Shown here: in pieces, positions 24,561-32,017 of the stretch
Position numbering within the stretch: position 1 is the first letter of the stretch
Layout of the letters: every line of letters starts with the position of its first letter
NCBI GenBank assembly: GCA_014382585.1
Contig: JACNJL010000046.1
Location: 1-40,032 of the forward strand
Direction of reading: 5' to 3'
DNA from: Limisphaerales bacterium
GTDB lineage: Bacteria; Verrucomicrobiota; Verrucomicrobiia; Limisphaerales; UBA1100
Length of the DNA: 40,032 nt
Notes under the pieces: model-generated
Told to the model about the DNA's origin: nothing
Databases searched by the model: none
The model's input: the letters and a program-made list of their open reading frames with translations, nothing else
Position numbers and translations under genes: made by a program

Positions 24561-24884
24561 ATGAGCGAACGGAGGATCGATACTGGAATTTGGGGCAAGC
24601 TCACAAAGGCGGTGGTGTTTCTATTCGTCGTTGCCGCATTGCTTGCAGTGGCGGTGTGGTATCTTCCGCTTATCAAACAAAACGAACGCATGCGTTCGGA
24701 AATCCTGCGACTAGAGCAGGAAGTCACCACCGAAGAGGATACGGCCCGCCAAATAAAAATCCAGATCGACGCACTTCGCAACGATCCGGAAACCGTGGAG
24801 CGGTACGCGCGCGAAAAACTTGGCCTCGCTCGTACCGGCGAAACAGTCATCCGTTTCGAGCAGCCCGATTCCCTTGCACCCTAA
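24561..24884 (+). CDS. ftsB: FtsB/DivIC-family septum formation initiator
   Basis: A 107-residue bitopic protein: short cytoplasmic end, one transmembrane helix (VVFLFVVAALLAVAVWYLPL), then a coiled coil (NERMRSEILRLEQEVTTEED) and the conserved C-terminal block NDPETVERYAREKLGLARTG. This is the layout of FtsB/DivIC, which joins FtsL and FtsQ/DivIB in the divisome. I name it ftsB by family; FtsB and DivIC are hard to tell apart by sequence. The EF-P gene follows after 76 bases. Confidence 0.82.
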   Translation: MSERRIDTGIWGKLTKAVVFLFVVAALLAVAVWYLPLIKQNERMRSEILRLEQEVTTEEDTARQIKIQIDALRNDPETVERYAREKLGLARTGETVIRFEQPDSLAP

Positions 24885-24960
24885 CCCGCTTGCATTCAAG
24901 CTTGCATTCGGCCCTCGCTCGGCTACTTTCCCGACCCGTTTTTGAACCCTAAAATTTATT

Positions 24961-25518
24961 ATGGCTATTGCAAATGACCTCCGGCGCGGCAACGCGATCA
25001 AATTTAACGGCGCAATTTGCGTTGTCATGGACACCGGCCACGTAAAACCCGGCAAAGGCCCCGCTTACATCCAAGCCAAGCTGCGCAACTTGAGTACGGG
25101 CAAATCGTCCGACAACCGTTTCAACTCATCGGAGAATGTCGAGATTGTGCCGATGACCTCTCGCAAACTGGAGTTCAGCTATATGGAGGGCGAAGATTTT
25201 GTGCTGGTGGATCCCGAAACCTACGAACAGGAAAACGTGCGCGCCGAGTTGATGGCCGAGGTGAAGGATTTTATGACCGAGAACACGCCGCTCACCGCCA
25301 CTTACGTGGACGGCAATCTCGCGATGGTGGAGCTGCCGCCCAACGTGGTGCTCACCGTTAGCGATGCGCCCGATGGCGTGAGAGGCGATTCAGCAAGCAA
25401 CGTGCAAAAGCCCGTCACCCTTGAAACCGGCGTGATCATCCAGGTGCCCCTCTTCATCAAGACCGGCGAAAAAATCAAGATCGACGTGAAGAACCAGAAA
25501 TACCTCGAGCGGGCTTAG
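24961..25518 (+). CDS. efp: Elongation factor P
   Basis: A 185-residue three-domain EF-P, which binds ribosomes stalled at polyproline stretches and aids peptide-bond formation. Domain I has the tip loop GHVKPGKGPAY, with Lys32 at the position modified in E. coli (Lys34). Domains II and III are intact (VEIVPMTSRKLEFSYMEGED, VTLETGVIIQVPLFIKTGEK). No EpmA or EarP gene is nearby; a broken KamA-family gene lies 5 kb away but is probably not the modifier. A ten-base direct repeat (GCTTGCATTC) occurs twice upstream, at 24888-24897 and 24900-24909. The Pro-rich linker of the Sel1 protein just upstream is the type of target EF-P assists. Confidence 0.95.
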   Translation: MAIANDLRRGNAIKFNGAICVVMDTGHVKPGKGPAYIQAKLRNLSTGKSSDNRFNSSENVEIVPMTSRKLEFSYMEGEDFVLVDPETYEQENVRAELMAEVKDFMTENTPLTATYVDGNLAMVELPPNVVLTVSDAPDGVRGDSASNVQKPVTLETGVIIQVPLFIKTGEKIKIDVKNQKYLERA

Positions 25519-25526
25519 TTGGGGTA

Positions 25527-26552
25527 TCAACCCCCAATCGCTGCTCGCGGTTTATATTTCTTGGCCAGCGCCAACACGGTGTTGAGGCGTTTCATTCCGC
25601 CGGTGCACGTCGGATCACTAAGGTTGGCGGCGGCAGCGCAGACGGCGGTGAATAAGCTACGCTGAATTTCCCAGCCTTCGTGAATGCCCAATAACATTCC
25701 GGTGCAAAACGCATCGCCCGCGCCGGCGGCGCCTTGGATGTATTTTTGCGGCAGCTTCAGCGACGACTGCCAGTGATCCGCGCCGCCTCGCGTGCGGGCA
25801 AAACCGCCTTCCGGGAAATGCACACACACGAGTTCTTTTACGCCGAGCTGCAGCAACGCGCCGGCGGCGTGCCGCAATGCCACGGTGTCCAGCGTGCCGT
25901 CACTGCGGCGGATGGTAAAGCCGGTAGTCTTGCCCGCCTCGAATTCGTTGAGGATGCAGTAGTCAACAAACGGCAGCGTGGGCGAAACAATTTTTGCAAA
26001 GCGATCGCTGTCTTCGCTCACACAATCAATGCTCGTTTTCAGCCCCGCACGCTGGGCTTTGGCGCAGAGGGCGGCGGCGCGGGTGCCATATTTTTTATCG
26101 GGAGCATCCATCGCATCGAGCAACAGCAAATAACCAATGTGGAAAATTTTGGCCTTCGATTTTTTGAAGTCCAACCCCTTGCCATTCCAAAGCGCATTGG
26201 CACCGCGACAGTGAAAAAATGTGCGCCGCCCCGTGTCCACTTCCGTCATCACATCGGTGTACGACGTGGGCGTGCGGTCGGTGATTTGGATTTGTTGGGC
26301 GTCAATCTTGTGGTGTTTGAGATCGGCGAGAATGTATTTGCCGAGGTCATCCTTACCCACGAGCCCGGCCGCGCTGAGCGGAATCTTCGCACCCAGCTTG
26401 GCGAGGTTCACCAGCAAATTATAGGGCGACCCGCCCGAGCCCTGGCTTTGGCGCAAAATGTTAGCCAGCGTTTCCCGTTGCGGAAACACATCCACCATCT
26501 TCACCTGATCGACGATCCAATTCCCCGCCGCTAAAATTCCATTGCGTTTCAT
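25527..26552 (-). CDS. PfkB-family sugar kinase
   Basis: A 341-residue ribokinase-family kinase, longer than the one at 1908. The C-terminal signature AAGAGDAFCTGMLLGIHEG contains the catalytic GAGD. The N-terminal GGSPYNLLVNLAKLGA is the substrate-binding block, and the hinge regions LVGKDDLGKYIL and ILNEFEAGKTTGF are typical. The substrate is unclear. The family is often fused to a fixed metabolic task, but no nearby gene clarifies it. ATG 26552 was chosen; a GTG directly before it is possible. It lies just downstream of a terminator, and its promoter may overlap that terminator. Confidence 0.87.
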   Translation of the reverse strand: MKRNGILAAGNWIVDQVKMVDVFPQRETLANILRQSQGSGGSPYNLLVNLAKLGAKIPLSAAGLVGKDDLGKYILADLKHHKIDAQQIQITDRTPTSYTDVMTEVDTGRRTFFHCRGANALWNGKGLDFKKSKAKIFHIGYLLLLDAMDAPDKKYGTRAAALCAKAQRAGLKTSIDCVSEDSDRFAKIVSPTLPFVDYCILNEFEAGKTTGFTIRRSDGTLDTVALRHAAGALLQLGVKELVCVHFPEGGFARTRGGADHWQSSLKLPQKYIQGAAGAGDAFCTGMLLGIHEGWEIQRSLFTAVCAAAANLSDPTCTGGMKRLNTVLALAKKYKPRAAIGG

Positions 26553-26563
26553 CACGTAATTTC

Positions 26564-26594
26564 AAAAAAAGAGACGACCGTTTATAGCGGTCGC
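26564..26594 (-). terminator. Terminator after the secretin-like lipoprotein gene
   Basis: On the minus strand, CGACCG/CGGTCG (26588-26593 with 26575-26580) forms a hairpin with an AT loop, followed by a seven-T run at 26564-26570. It ends transcription from the gene at 26637-27140 and sits only about 12 bases before the kinase start. Confidence 0.75.
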
Positions 26595-26610
26595 CCCGTG
26601 GAAGTGTCGA
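26581..26610 (-). promoter_or_regulatory. Candidate promoter for the PfkB kinase, overlapping the terminator
   Basis: On the minus strand, TCGACA (26610-26605) and TATAAA (26586-26581) are spaced by 18 bases; each differs from consensus at one position. The -10 box is the terminator's loop. The transcript would begin roughly 20-25 bases before the kinase ATG. This would let the kinase be transcribed independently while read-through from upstream is blocked. Confidence 0.45.
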
Positions 26611-26636
26611 GCCTGACGTGGCGCCCCTTATTGTGA

Positions 26637-27140
26637 TTAGCGCAAACTCATTTGCTGCTTCAAATTTACCGTCACGGTAAATTTCAACGTCACGGTCAAT
26701 CGTCCGCCGTTGGGATGATAAATCTCCACCTGTTTTATTTCTCCGGAGCTGGCTGTCCCTTCAAAAAAAGCTTCGCGGGAATGAAAAGTCGCTGTCTTGA
26801 GACTTAATCGATTGCTTCGACCGGCAGATCGATTCACCGAGCATGATCCTCGGAAGGCAATTATTCCGGCTCGAATCTCCGGCAAAATAGTCAACACCGT
26901 TCCCATTTTCACTGGATCAATTTGCCCGGGCACCTTGGCCATTTGGCTGATCTCGATAGTCGCTTCCTCGCCGCTGACCGTCAGCGTACGCGGCGCGGCC
27001 AATAAGACCCCGTCCTCCAAAAACTTTGCCTCCACCATCACTTGGTTTGGTTCTTTTTTTCGGGATGAGTTGGCAGCTTGATTCACCGTGCTGCATCCCG
27101 CTGCGCAAAGTAGCCCCATAAACAATGTGAAAACCTTCAT
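26637..27140 (-). CDS. Lipoprotein with secretin-like beta segment
   Basis: A 167-residue lipoprotein (MKVFTLFMGLLCAAGC, lipobox Cys at 16). The mature part resembles the secretin pore region in miniature: VMVEAKFLEDG, LTVSGEEATIEISQMAKVPG, then PVKMGTVLTILPEIRAG and AFRGSCSVNRS. These recall the N-Q/A, P-V-x-x-G-T-x-L-x-V-x-P motifs of secretins. It is much too short to form a pore by itself and could be a secretin-derived accessory protein. ATG 27140 was chosen over an upstream GTG because a strong Shine-Dalgarno (AGGAGGTG) fits it. The protein is otherwise unknown. Confidence 0.7.
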   Translation of the reverse strand: MKVFTLFMGLLCAAGCSTVNQAANSSRKKEPNQVMVEAKFLEDGVLLAAPRTLTVSGEEATIEISQMAKVPGQIDPVKMGTVLTILPEIRAGIIAFRGSCSVNRSAGRSNRLSLKTATFHSREAFFEGTASSGEIKQVEIYHPNGGRLTVTLKFTVTVNLKQQMSLR

Positions 27141-27217
27141 ATTCACCTCCTCTGGAATCGTGGTTCATTAAAATTATCAGCTCAATCCTTTCTTTTTCAC
27201 AACCTGCGCAACTCCAT

Positions 27218-27246
27218 TTGACGAACGGACATTTGTGGCGTAGGTT
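27218..27246 (+). promoter_or_regulatory. Candidate promoter for HicB-like gene
   Basis: TTGACG (27218-27223) and TAGGTT (27241-27246) are separated by exactly 17 bases. The -35 box is good, the -10 box weak. It lies 15 bases before the HicB-like ATG. Confidence 0.35.
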
Positions 27247-27260
27247 GCCTTCATTGCGCT

Positions 27261-27479
27261 ATGAACACACCGCATTATCACATCAACATTTTCTGGAGTG
27301 CCGAGGAAGATTGCTTTATCGCCGAGATCCCCGACCTCAAACACTGCGTCGGCCAGGGCGATACCCCCGAGGAAGCGCTGGCCGATGTGATGGAGGCGCA
27401 GGACACATGGATCGTCGCCTGCCTCAGCGCCGGCGAACCCCTGCCCGAGCTGGAATACAGCGCCTCGGTGGAGGCGTGA
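27261..27479 (+). CDS. HicB-family protein (orphan antitoxin-like)
   Basis: A 72-residue HicB-like protein: HINIFWSAEEDCFIAEIPDL is the partial RNase-H-fold core, then GDTPEEALADVMEAQDTWI. HicB antitoxins normally pair with a HicA toxin, and many carry a DNA-binding C-terminus. Here no HicA is present and there is no extra DNA-binding domain, so this is one of the stand-alone HicB family proteins. It lies divergently from the lipoprotein gene and 73 bases before hisA. Confidence 0.82.
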   Translation: MNTPHYHINIFWSAEEDCFIAEIPDLKHCVGQGDTPEEALADVMEAQDTWIVACLSAGEPLPELEYSASVEA

Positions 27480-27552
27480 GGCGTCAAACGAATTAAGATT
27501 GCCAACCCACTCGACTCTCGACCCTCGGCTCCCGACCCCTTACCTTCGCGCT

Positions 27553-28305
27553 GTGTTCCGACCCTGCATTGATCTGCACGAAGGCCGGGTGAAACAAATT
27601 GTCGGCGGCACGCTTTCCGATTCTGCGGGAGGGCCGCAGACCAACTATGTTTCTGACCGCCCCGCTTCCTGGTACGCCGAACTGTATCGCAAGGACGACC
27701 TGCGCGGTGGCCACGTCATCCAGCTTGGCCCCGGCAATAAAACCGCCGCGCGCGAAGCCCTTGCCGCGTTCCCCGGCGGCCTCCAACTCGGCGGCGGCGT
27801 GACGGGCGATAACGCCGCCCAATGGCTCGATGCCGGCGCATCGCACGTCATCGTCACCTCGTGGGTTTTTCGCGAAGGCCGCCTCGATGCCGAACGCCTT
27901 GCCGCACTCGTAAAATCAATTGGCCGCGAACGCCTCGTGCTCGACCTCTCCTGCCGTCAACGCGATGACCAATATTGGGTTGTCACCAATCGCTGGCAAT
28001 CCTTCACCGAACTGCCTGTCAACGAAGCTACGATGAAAACCCTCGCCGCCAGCTGCGCCGAATTCCTCGTGCACGCCGTCGATGTCGAAGGCCAACAAAC
28101 CGGCATCGACCTCGCCCTCGTGCAAACTCTCGCCGCCGGTTCGCCCCTCCCCGTCACCTACGCCGGCGGCGCCAACGCCCTTGCTGATCTCGATGCCGTG
28201 CAAACCGCCAGCGGAGGCCGCGTCCATTTAACTATCGGCAGCGCTCTGGACATCTTCGGCGGCAAACTCAAATACACCGACTGCGTCACCTTCAACCATC
28301 GGTAG
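27553..28305 (+). CDS. hisA: Phosphoribosylformimino-AICAR ribotide isomerase, eukaryotic-type HisA
   Basis: A 250-residue (beta/alpha)8 isomerase for the fourth step of histidine biosynthesis. It follows the eukaryotic HIS6 subgroup rather than ordinary bacterial HisA: FRPCIDLHEGRVKQIVGGTL, NYVSDRPASWYAELYRKDDL, GGHVIQLGPGN, then LQLGGGVTGDNAAQWL, and near the end VHAVDVEGQQTGIDLALV. The catalytic Asp pair is expected in CIDLHEG and in AVDVEG. GTG 27553 gives the family N-terminus; the frame is open to a TTG at 27499, but that part looks like non-coding spacer. No other histidine gene lies nearby. The TAG stop is part of a palindromic repeat. Confidence 0.87.
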   Translation: MFRPCIDLHEGRVKQIVGGTLSDSAGGPQTNYVSDRPASWYAELYRKDDLRGGHVIQLGPGNKTAAREALAAFPGGLQLGGGVTGDNAAQWLDAGASHVIVTSWVFREGRLDAERLAALVKSIGRERLVLDLSCRQRDDQYWVVTNRWQSFTELPVNEATMKTLAASCAEFLVHAVDVEGQQTGIDLALVQTLAAGSPLPVTYAGGANALADLDAVQTASGGRVHLTIGSALDIFGGKLKYTDCVTFNHR

Positions 28306-28354
28306 GGCGTGCTCTCCGAGCGCACCACGGCGGTTTGGGGCAAACCGCCCTACC
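28301..28354. repeat. Palindromic repeat, TAGGGCG family, copy 2 (supplies hisA stop)
   Basis: This copy is nearly identical to that at 331-384: GGTAGGGCGTG at its start, CTCCGAGCGC next, CGGTTTG and CAAACCG arms inside, and CGCCCTACC at its end. The hisA stop TAG (28303-28305) lies inside the first nine bases, so the repeat sits directly on the gene end and gives the protein its termination codon. The structure could also work as a terminator or RNA-stabilising hairpin. Confidence 0.8.
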
Positions 28355-28369
28355 CGAAAAATGCCCACA

Positions 28370-28404
28370 TTCCAAAGCCCAATCTTCGTCATTGGGCCTT
28401 GGAA
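28370..28404. repeat. Hairpin related to the four-helix cassette ends
   Basis: TTCCAAAGCCCAAT (28370-28383) and ATTGGGCCTTGGAA (28391-28404) form a 14-base stem with one G-U pair and a seven-base loop. The wording (CCAAT, CCAAG) resembles the inverted repeats around the four-helix-bundle gene, so it may be a decayed or solo copy of that element. It is located 29 bases before the SGNH hydrolase start. Confidence 0.5.
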
Positions 28405-28433
28405 CTTAGGTGATTTCCCGTTATTTTCACGGC

Positions 28434-29144
28434 ATGCGAACCACCATCCTACTCATTGCTACTATGCTCGCCACTTCGAATCTCCAAGCCCAGGCGAAGA
28501 AACCCAAGCGCAAACCCAATCCTATTTTCGCGCCGGTGAAGGATGACCCAAAGCTGCCGCGCGTGTTGTTGATTGGCGATTCGATTTCGATTGGATACAC
28601 GCTGCCGACGCGGGAGTTTTTGAAGGGCAAAGCTAACCTGCATCGCATCCCGACCAACGGCGGCCCGACCACCAGAGGCATCGCGAGCATCGACGCGTGG
28701 CTCGGCGAAGGCAAATGGGACGTGATCCATTTCAACTGGGGCCTGCACGACCTCAAATATATGGGACCTCAAGGGCAGAATTTGTTTCCCAAAGATAAAG
28801 GCGGCAAACCGCAAGTGCCCCTCGCAGCGTATGAGAAAAATCTTGAAACGCTGGTCGCGCGTTTGAAAAAGACGGGCGCGAAATTGATTTGGCGCAACAC
28901 CACGCCCGTGCCGACCGGCGCGAAGGGGCGTTACGTGGGCGACTCGGTGAAGTACAACACCGCCGCCGCGCGCGTGATGAAAAAGCACGGCATCCCCACG
29001 CACGACCTGTTTACGATGAGCAAATCGCGCATGAAAGAACTGATGCTGCCGGCCAACGTGCATTACACCAAAGAAGGTTCGCGCGTGCTCGGCAAAGACG
29101 TCGCGCGAGCGATTGCCGAGAAGTTGGCCGCGTCGAAAAAATAA
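28434..29144 (+). CDS. Secreted SGNH/GDSL-family hydrolase
   Basis: A 236-residue exported hydrolase (signal [20 protein letters not shown]). The SGNH nucleophile is in block I ([11 protein letters not shown]), the oxyanion Gly in NGGPTTRGI and block III in [10 protein letters not shown]. The catalytic His lies in block [14 protein letters not shown]. In most members the block V motif is D-x-x-H; here the position is Ala (ANVH), so the triad Asp is missing and the enzyme may work as a Ser-His dyad or be weakened. The substrate is unknown, perhaps acetylated polysaccharide. ATG 28434 fits the signal start. The gene is followed two bases later by tdk. Confidence 0.82.
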   Translation: MRTTILLIATMLATSNLQAQAKKPKRKPNPIFAPVKDDPKLPRVLLIGDSISIGYTLPTREFLKGKANLHRIPTNGGPTTRGIASIDAWLGEGKWDVIHFNWGLHDLKYMGPQGQNLFPKDKGGKPQVPLAAYEKNLETLVARLKKTGAKLIWRNTTPVPTGAKGRYVGDSVKYNTAAARVMKKHGIPTHDLFTMSKSRMKELMLPANVHYTKEGSRVLGKDVARAIAEKLAASKK

Positions 29145-29146
29145 CG

Positions 29147-29743
29147 GTGGCCAAACTGTTTTTTTATTACTCGTCGATGAACGCGGGGAAATCCGCCACC
29201 CTGCTTCAATCGGCGCACAACTACCGCGAGCGCGGGATGCGCCCGTGGCTCTTCACGCCGCAGCTGGATACCCGTGCCACCGTCGGCCGCGTCACCTCGC
29301 GCATCGGGCTCGACGCCGAGGCGCACGCCTTTTCCCCCGCCGATGATTTACACGCCATCGTGCGCAATTTGGCCGAGCCGGTGAATTGCGTGCTCGTCGA
29401 TGAAGCGCAGTTCCTTTCGCGCGCGCAGGTTTTTCAGCTTGGCGAAATTGCCGATGAACTGAGCGTGCCCGTGCTCGCCTACGGATTGCGCACCGATTTT
29501 CAGGGCAACCTGTTCGAGGGCAGTCAACACCTCCTCGCGTGGGCCGATAAGTTGGTGGAAATCAAAACCATCTGCCACTGTGGCCGCAAAGCCACGATGG
29601 TGTTACGCACCAACCCCGACGGAACCGTCCTGCGCGAAGGAACCCAAGTGGAAATCGGCGGCAACGAACGCTACGTCTCCGTTTGCCGCAAGCATTTCAA
29701 AGAAGGAATGGCAACGAGACAACCGGGCGATTTGCCTTTGTGA
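29147..29743 (+). CDS. tdk: Thymidine kinase
   Basis: A 198-residue thymidine kinase of the type II (TK1) family, salvaging thymidine to dTMP with ATP. It has the Walker A-like [12 protein letters not shown], the DEAQF motif ([16 protein letters not shown]), the strand [13 protein letters not shown], the zinc-site cysteines (ICHCGRKA and [10 protein letters not shown]) and the lasso segment [10 protein letters not shown]. It starts with GTG 29147, just two bases after the stop of the SGNH gene. Length is normal and all motifs are intact. Confidence 0.94.
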   Translation: MAKLFFYYSSMNAGKSATLLQSAHNYRERGMRPWLFTPQLDTRATVGRVTSRIGLDAEAHAFSPADDLHAIVRNLAEPVNCVLVDEAQFLSRAQVFQLGEIADELSVPVLAYGLRTDFQGNLFEGSQHLLAWADKLVEIKTICHCGRKATMVLRTNPDGTVLREGTQVEIGGNERYVSVCRKHFKEGMATRQPGDLPL

Positions 29744-29746
29744 AAT

Positions 29747-30562
29747 TTAATGCCCGCGATACTTCCCGTCCGGCAAACGCGAGGGCAGTTTGTATTTCGC
29801 ATCCGTGATGAGCTTGAAAATGTGCGGGTCGCGCGTGCGGACGAGTTCCCGGCTGTGCAGTTTCCACTCGTGGGAAATTTCCTCACGCCGAGGCTGCGCT
29901 GACTGCGCGCCGAGTGCCGAGGTCACTGCCCAATAAAGATACTCCGCGCATTGGCAGCCATAATCACACGTGCGATCGTCGTACGTGAACCACGCGCCCT
30001 TCGGATACCGGCGGGGCACACGCCGGAAATGTCCGCCGCGCGCGCGGTCGAGGCACTTGGCCAACTCCGTGCCGGGCCGTTCGCCAAAAACTTTCGGGTA
30101 AGCATTTGCGTAACCCTCATGCGTAATGAGATGCAGCACCTCTTCCAACGTGGCATCAAAGCGCCCACCGCCGGGGAGCGTTTCCGTGGCGAACTGTCCT
30201 TGACCGGCGCGAAAGCCCGCGCGTTCAAACGCTTCACCGTCCAGCCGCTCCATCGCACGCTCATTCTCAACCACGGCCATAAACGCATTGCGCTTCAGCA
30301 GCTCGCCCACCACGGCGGGATTGTCCGGCTTGCCGTTTTCATCATTGTCCAAATATTCCGCCAGTACGATGGCGATGTGGCGGAGCTTGGCCGGTGGCGT
30401 TTTAGCCGTGCCGAATACGCGCACGCCAAAGACATTGATGTGTTGGTTGAAAACTTTTTGAAAGGGGGTGTACTTACCGCCAGGCACCGGAGTGATTTTA
30501 AAATCAGGAATGGCGGCGGTGACCGCAAGCGCACCACTCAAAAAGAGAATGGTGAATTTCAT
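29747..30562 (-). CDS. Secreted protein of unknown function with HExxx-like His/Glu motif
   Basis: A 271-residue exported protein (signal MKFTILFLSGALAVTAA). Recognisable segments are AIVLAEYLDNDENGKPDNPA (Ca-binding-like DNDENGKPD) and LEEVLHLITHEGYANAYPKV, where Glu and His spacing suggests a metal site. A Cys cluster follows (RTCDYGCQCAEYLYW). I recall similar unnamed proteins in marine bacteria but cannot name the family. It lies 10 bases downstream of the KamA-family gene in the same direction, so the two may be co-transcribed. Confidence 0.75.
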   Translation of the reverse strand: MKFTILFLSGALAVTAAIPDFKITPVPGGKYTPFQKVFNQHINVFGVRVFGTAKTPPAKLRHIAIVLAEYLDNDENGKPDNPAVVGELLKRNAFMAVVENERAMERLDGEAFERAGFRAGQGQFATETLPGGGRFDATLEEVLHLITHEGYANAYPKVFGERPGTELAKCLDRARGGHFRRVPRRYPKGAWFTYDDRTCDYGCQCAEYLYWAVTSALGAQSAQPRREEISHEWKLHSRELVRTRDPHIFKLITDAKYKLPSRLPDGKYRGH

Positions 30563-30572
30563 CAATTATTCG

Positions 30573-31886
30573 TCATTCGAAAATTTGCAAATCTTTCACA
30601 TCCAATTTGTCAGATTCAAAAAAGAATTGTTCATCGCCAAACGCCGGTTCCAAATCATCGAGCCACGTGGCTTGGGGATCGAATTTCGCGAAGAAAACCT
30701 GATTCGCCCAGTCGGAATCGCGGCCTTGGATGAATTTGAGCACGAAGACGCGATCGCCGTGGATTCTGGCGAGGCCGTCCACCAACACTTTGCCCGGCGT
30801 GCAGCTCATGCTCGGGCCGCGTACGGTGCGGGCGAGGCCGCTCACTTGGCGATAGGCGCGTGTGAAAATATTGTGCGCACGGGCGAGGGGCACTTCGAAA
30901 TAATTCTTCGGGCCCGTGTCGCGTTCCACAAACATATAATAGGGCACCGCGCCGAGTGAAACTTGTTTGCGCCACAGCGCGGCCCAAACATCCTGATGAT
31001 CATTCACGTGTTTGATGAGCGGTGCTTGGCAGCGCACCACCGCGCCGGCATCACTCACCCGCCGCACGGCCGCCTCGGCCGCAGTGGTGGAGAGCTCCAC
31101 GGGATGACTGCTGTGGGCCATGAGCGCAAAATGTTTGCCCGCAGCGCGGACTTCGCCGATAAGCCGCATAAAATCGTCGGCATCCTCGCCCTCGGTAAAA
31201 CGATACGGCCAATAGGCGAGCGCTTTGGTGCCGATGCGGATGCTATTGAGATGCGGGATGGCGAGCAGCGGCTCGATGTATTTGCGAAGGAATTTTGTTT
31301 TCATCACCATCGGATCGCCGCCGGTGATGAGGACGCTGCTAAGTTCCGGGTTGTCGCTCACGTACTGCACGAGCTGGCCCGCTTCCTTGCTGGCAAATTT
31401 TCAATCACCATCGCCAATAAATTGCGCCCAGCGAAAGCAGTACGTGCAATAGGCGTGGCAGGTTTGGCCTTGGGTGGGGAAGAATAGGACGGTCTCGTTG
31501 TACTTGTGCTGCATGCCTTCGAGAAGCTCGCCACCGAAGTGGGGCTTGTTGAGTTCCATCTGCCCGGCGGGATGTGGATTGAGTGTGGCGCGGATTTCAT
31601 CTGCCGCCAATCGCAGCTCGGCATCGCTCGCGCCGCGTGTCACAAGATCGCGCATACGTTGGAAATCGCCATCGGCCAACATCCCGCGCTGCGGAAAGGT
31701 GAGCTGGAAAATCGGATCGTGCGGAAGGTCATCGCGATCAATAAGCTCTTCGAGCACATAGTCGTTCACCTTGAATGGCAACACGGCGCTGACTGCCTGC
31801 ATATCAGCTACTTGCTCGCGGCTCAGCCCCAGCATTTCACCAACACGTGGCAGATCATTTCGGGTGTTCACTCGGTATTTTGGCAT
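30573..31886 (-). pseudogene. KamA-family radical SAM protein with in-frame UGA
   Basis: A 438-codon reading frame for a lysine-2,3-aminomutase-like radical SAM, PLP enzyme, interrupted by one TGA at 31401-31403 (codon 162). The upstream half has the cluster motif CHAYCTYC (C-x3-C-x2-C) and LFFPTQGQT. The downstream half continues in the same frame with KFASKEAGQLVQYV, LITGGDPMVMKTKF, YWPYRF and the PLP Lys in SCTPGKVLVDG. The position is usually Leu or Met in homologues I remember, so TTA to TGA is the simplest event. Downstream codons are well conserved, so the change is recent, a sequencing error, or read-through. Other genes here use UGA as a real stop, which argues against reassignment. 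Confidence 0.8.
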
Positions 31887-32017
31887 AGATCCTTTTGTTG
31901 ATTTCAAGGGGGGGGTGAGGAGTATGCCCTAGCAGAGCCTTTAATACAAGGACTACCCCCATTTAAGCGGAAAATTCTGCCATTGCCTGCCGAACGCAAG
32001 CGCGATAAAATTCGGCT

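Noticed and set aside
25527-31886. KamA-family gene as the EF-P beta-lysine modifier EpmB
   Set aside because: The frame is longer than EpmB, has no EpmA nearby, is 5 kb from efp on the other strand, and is interrupted by a stop.
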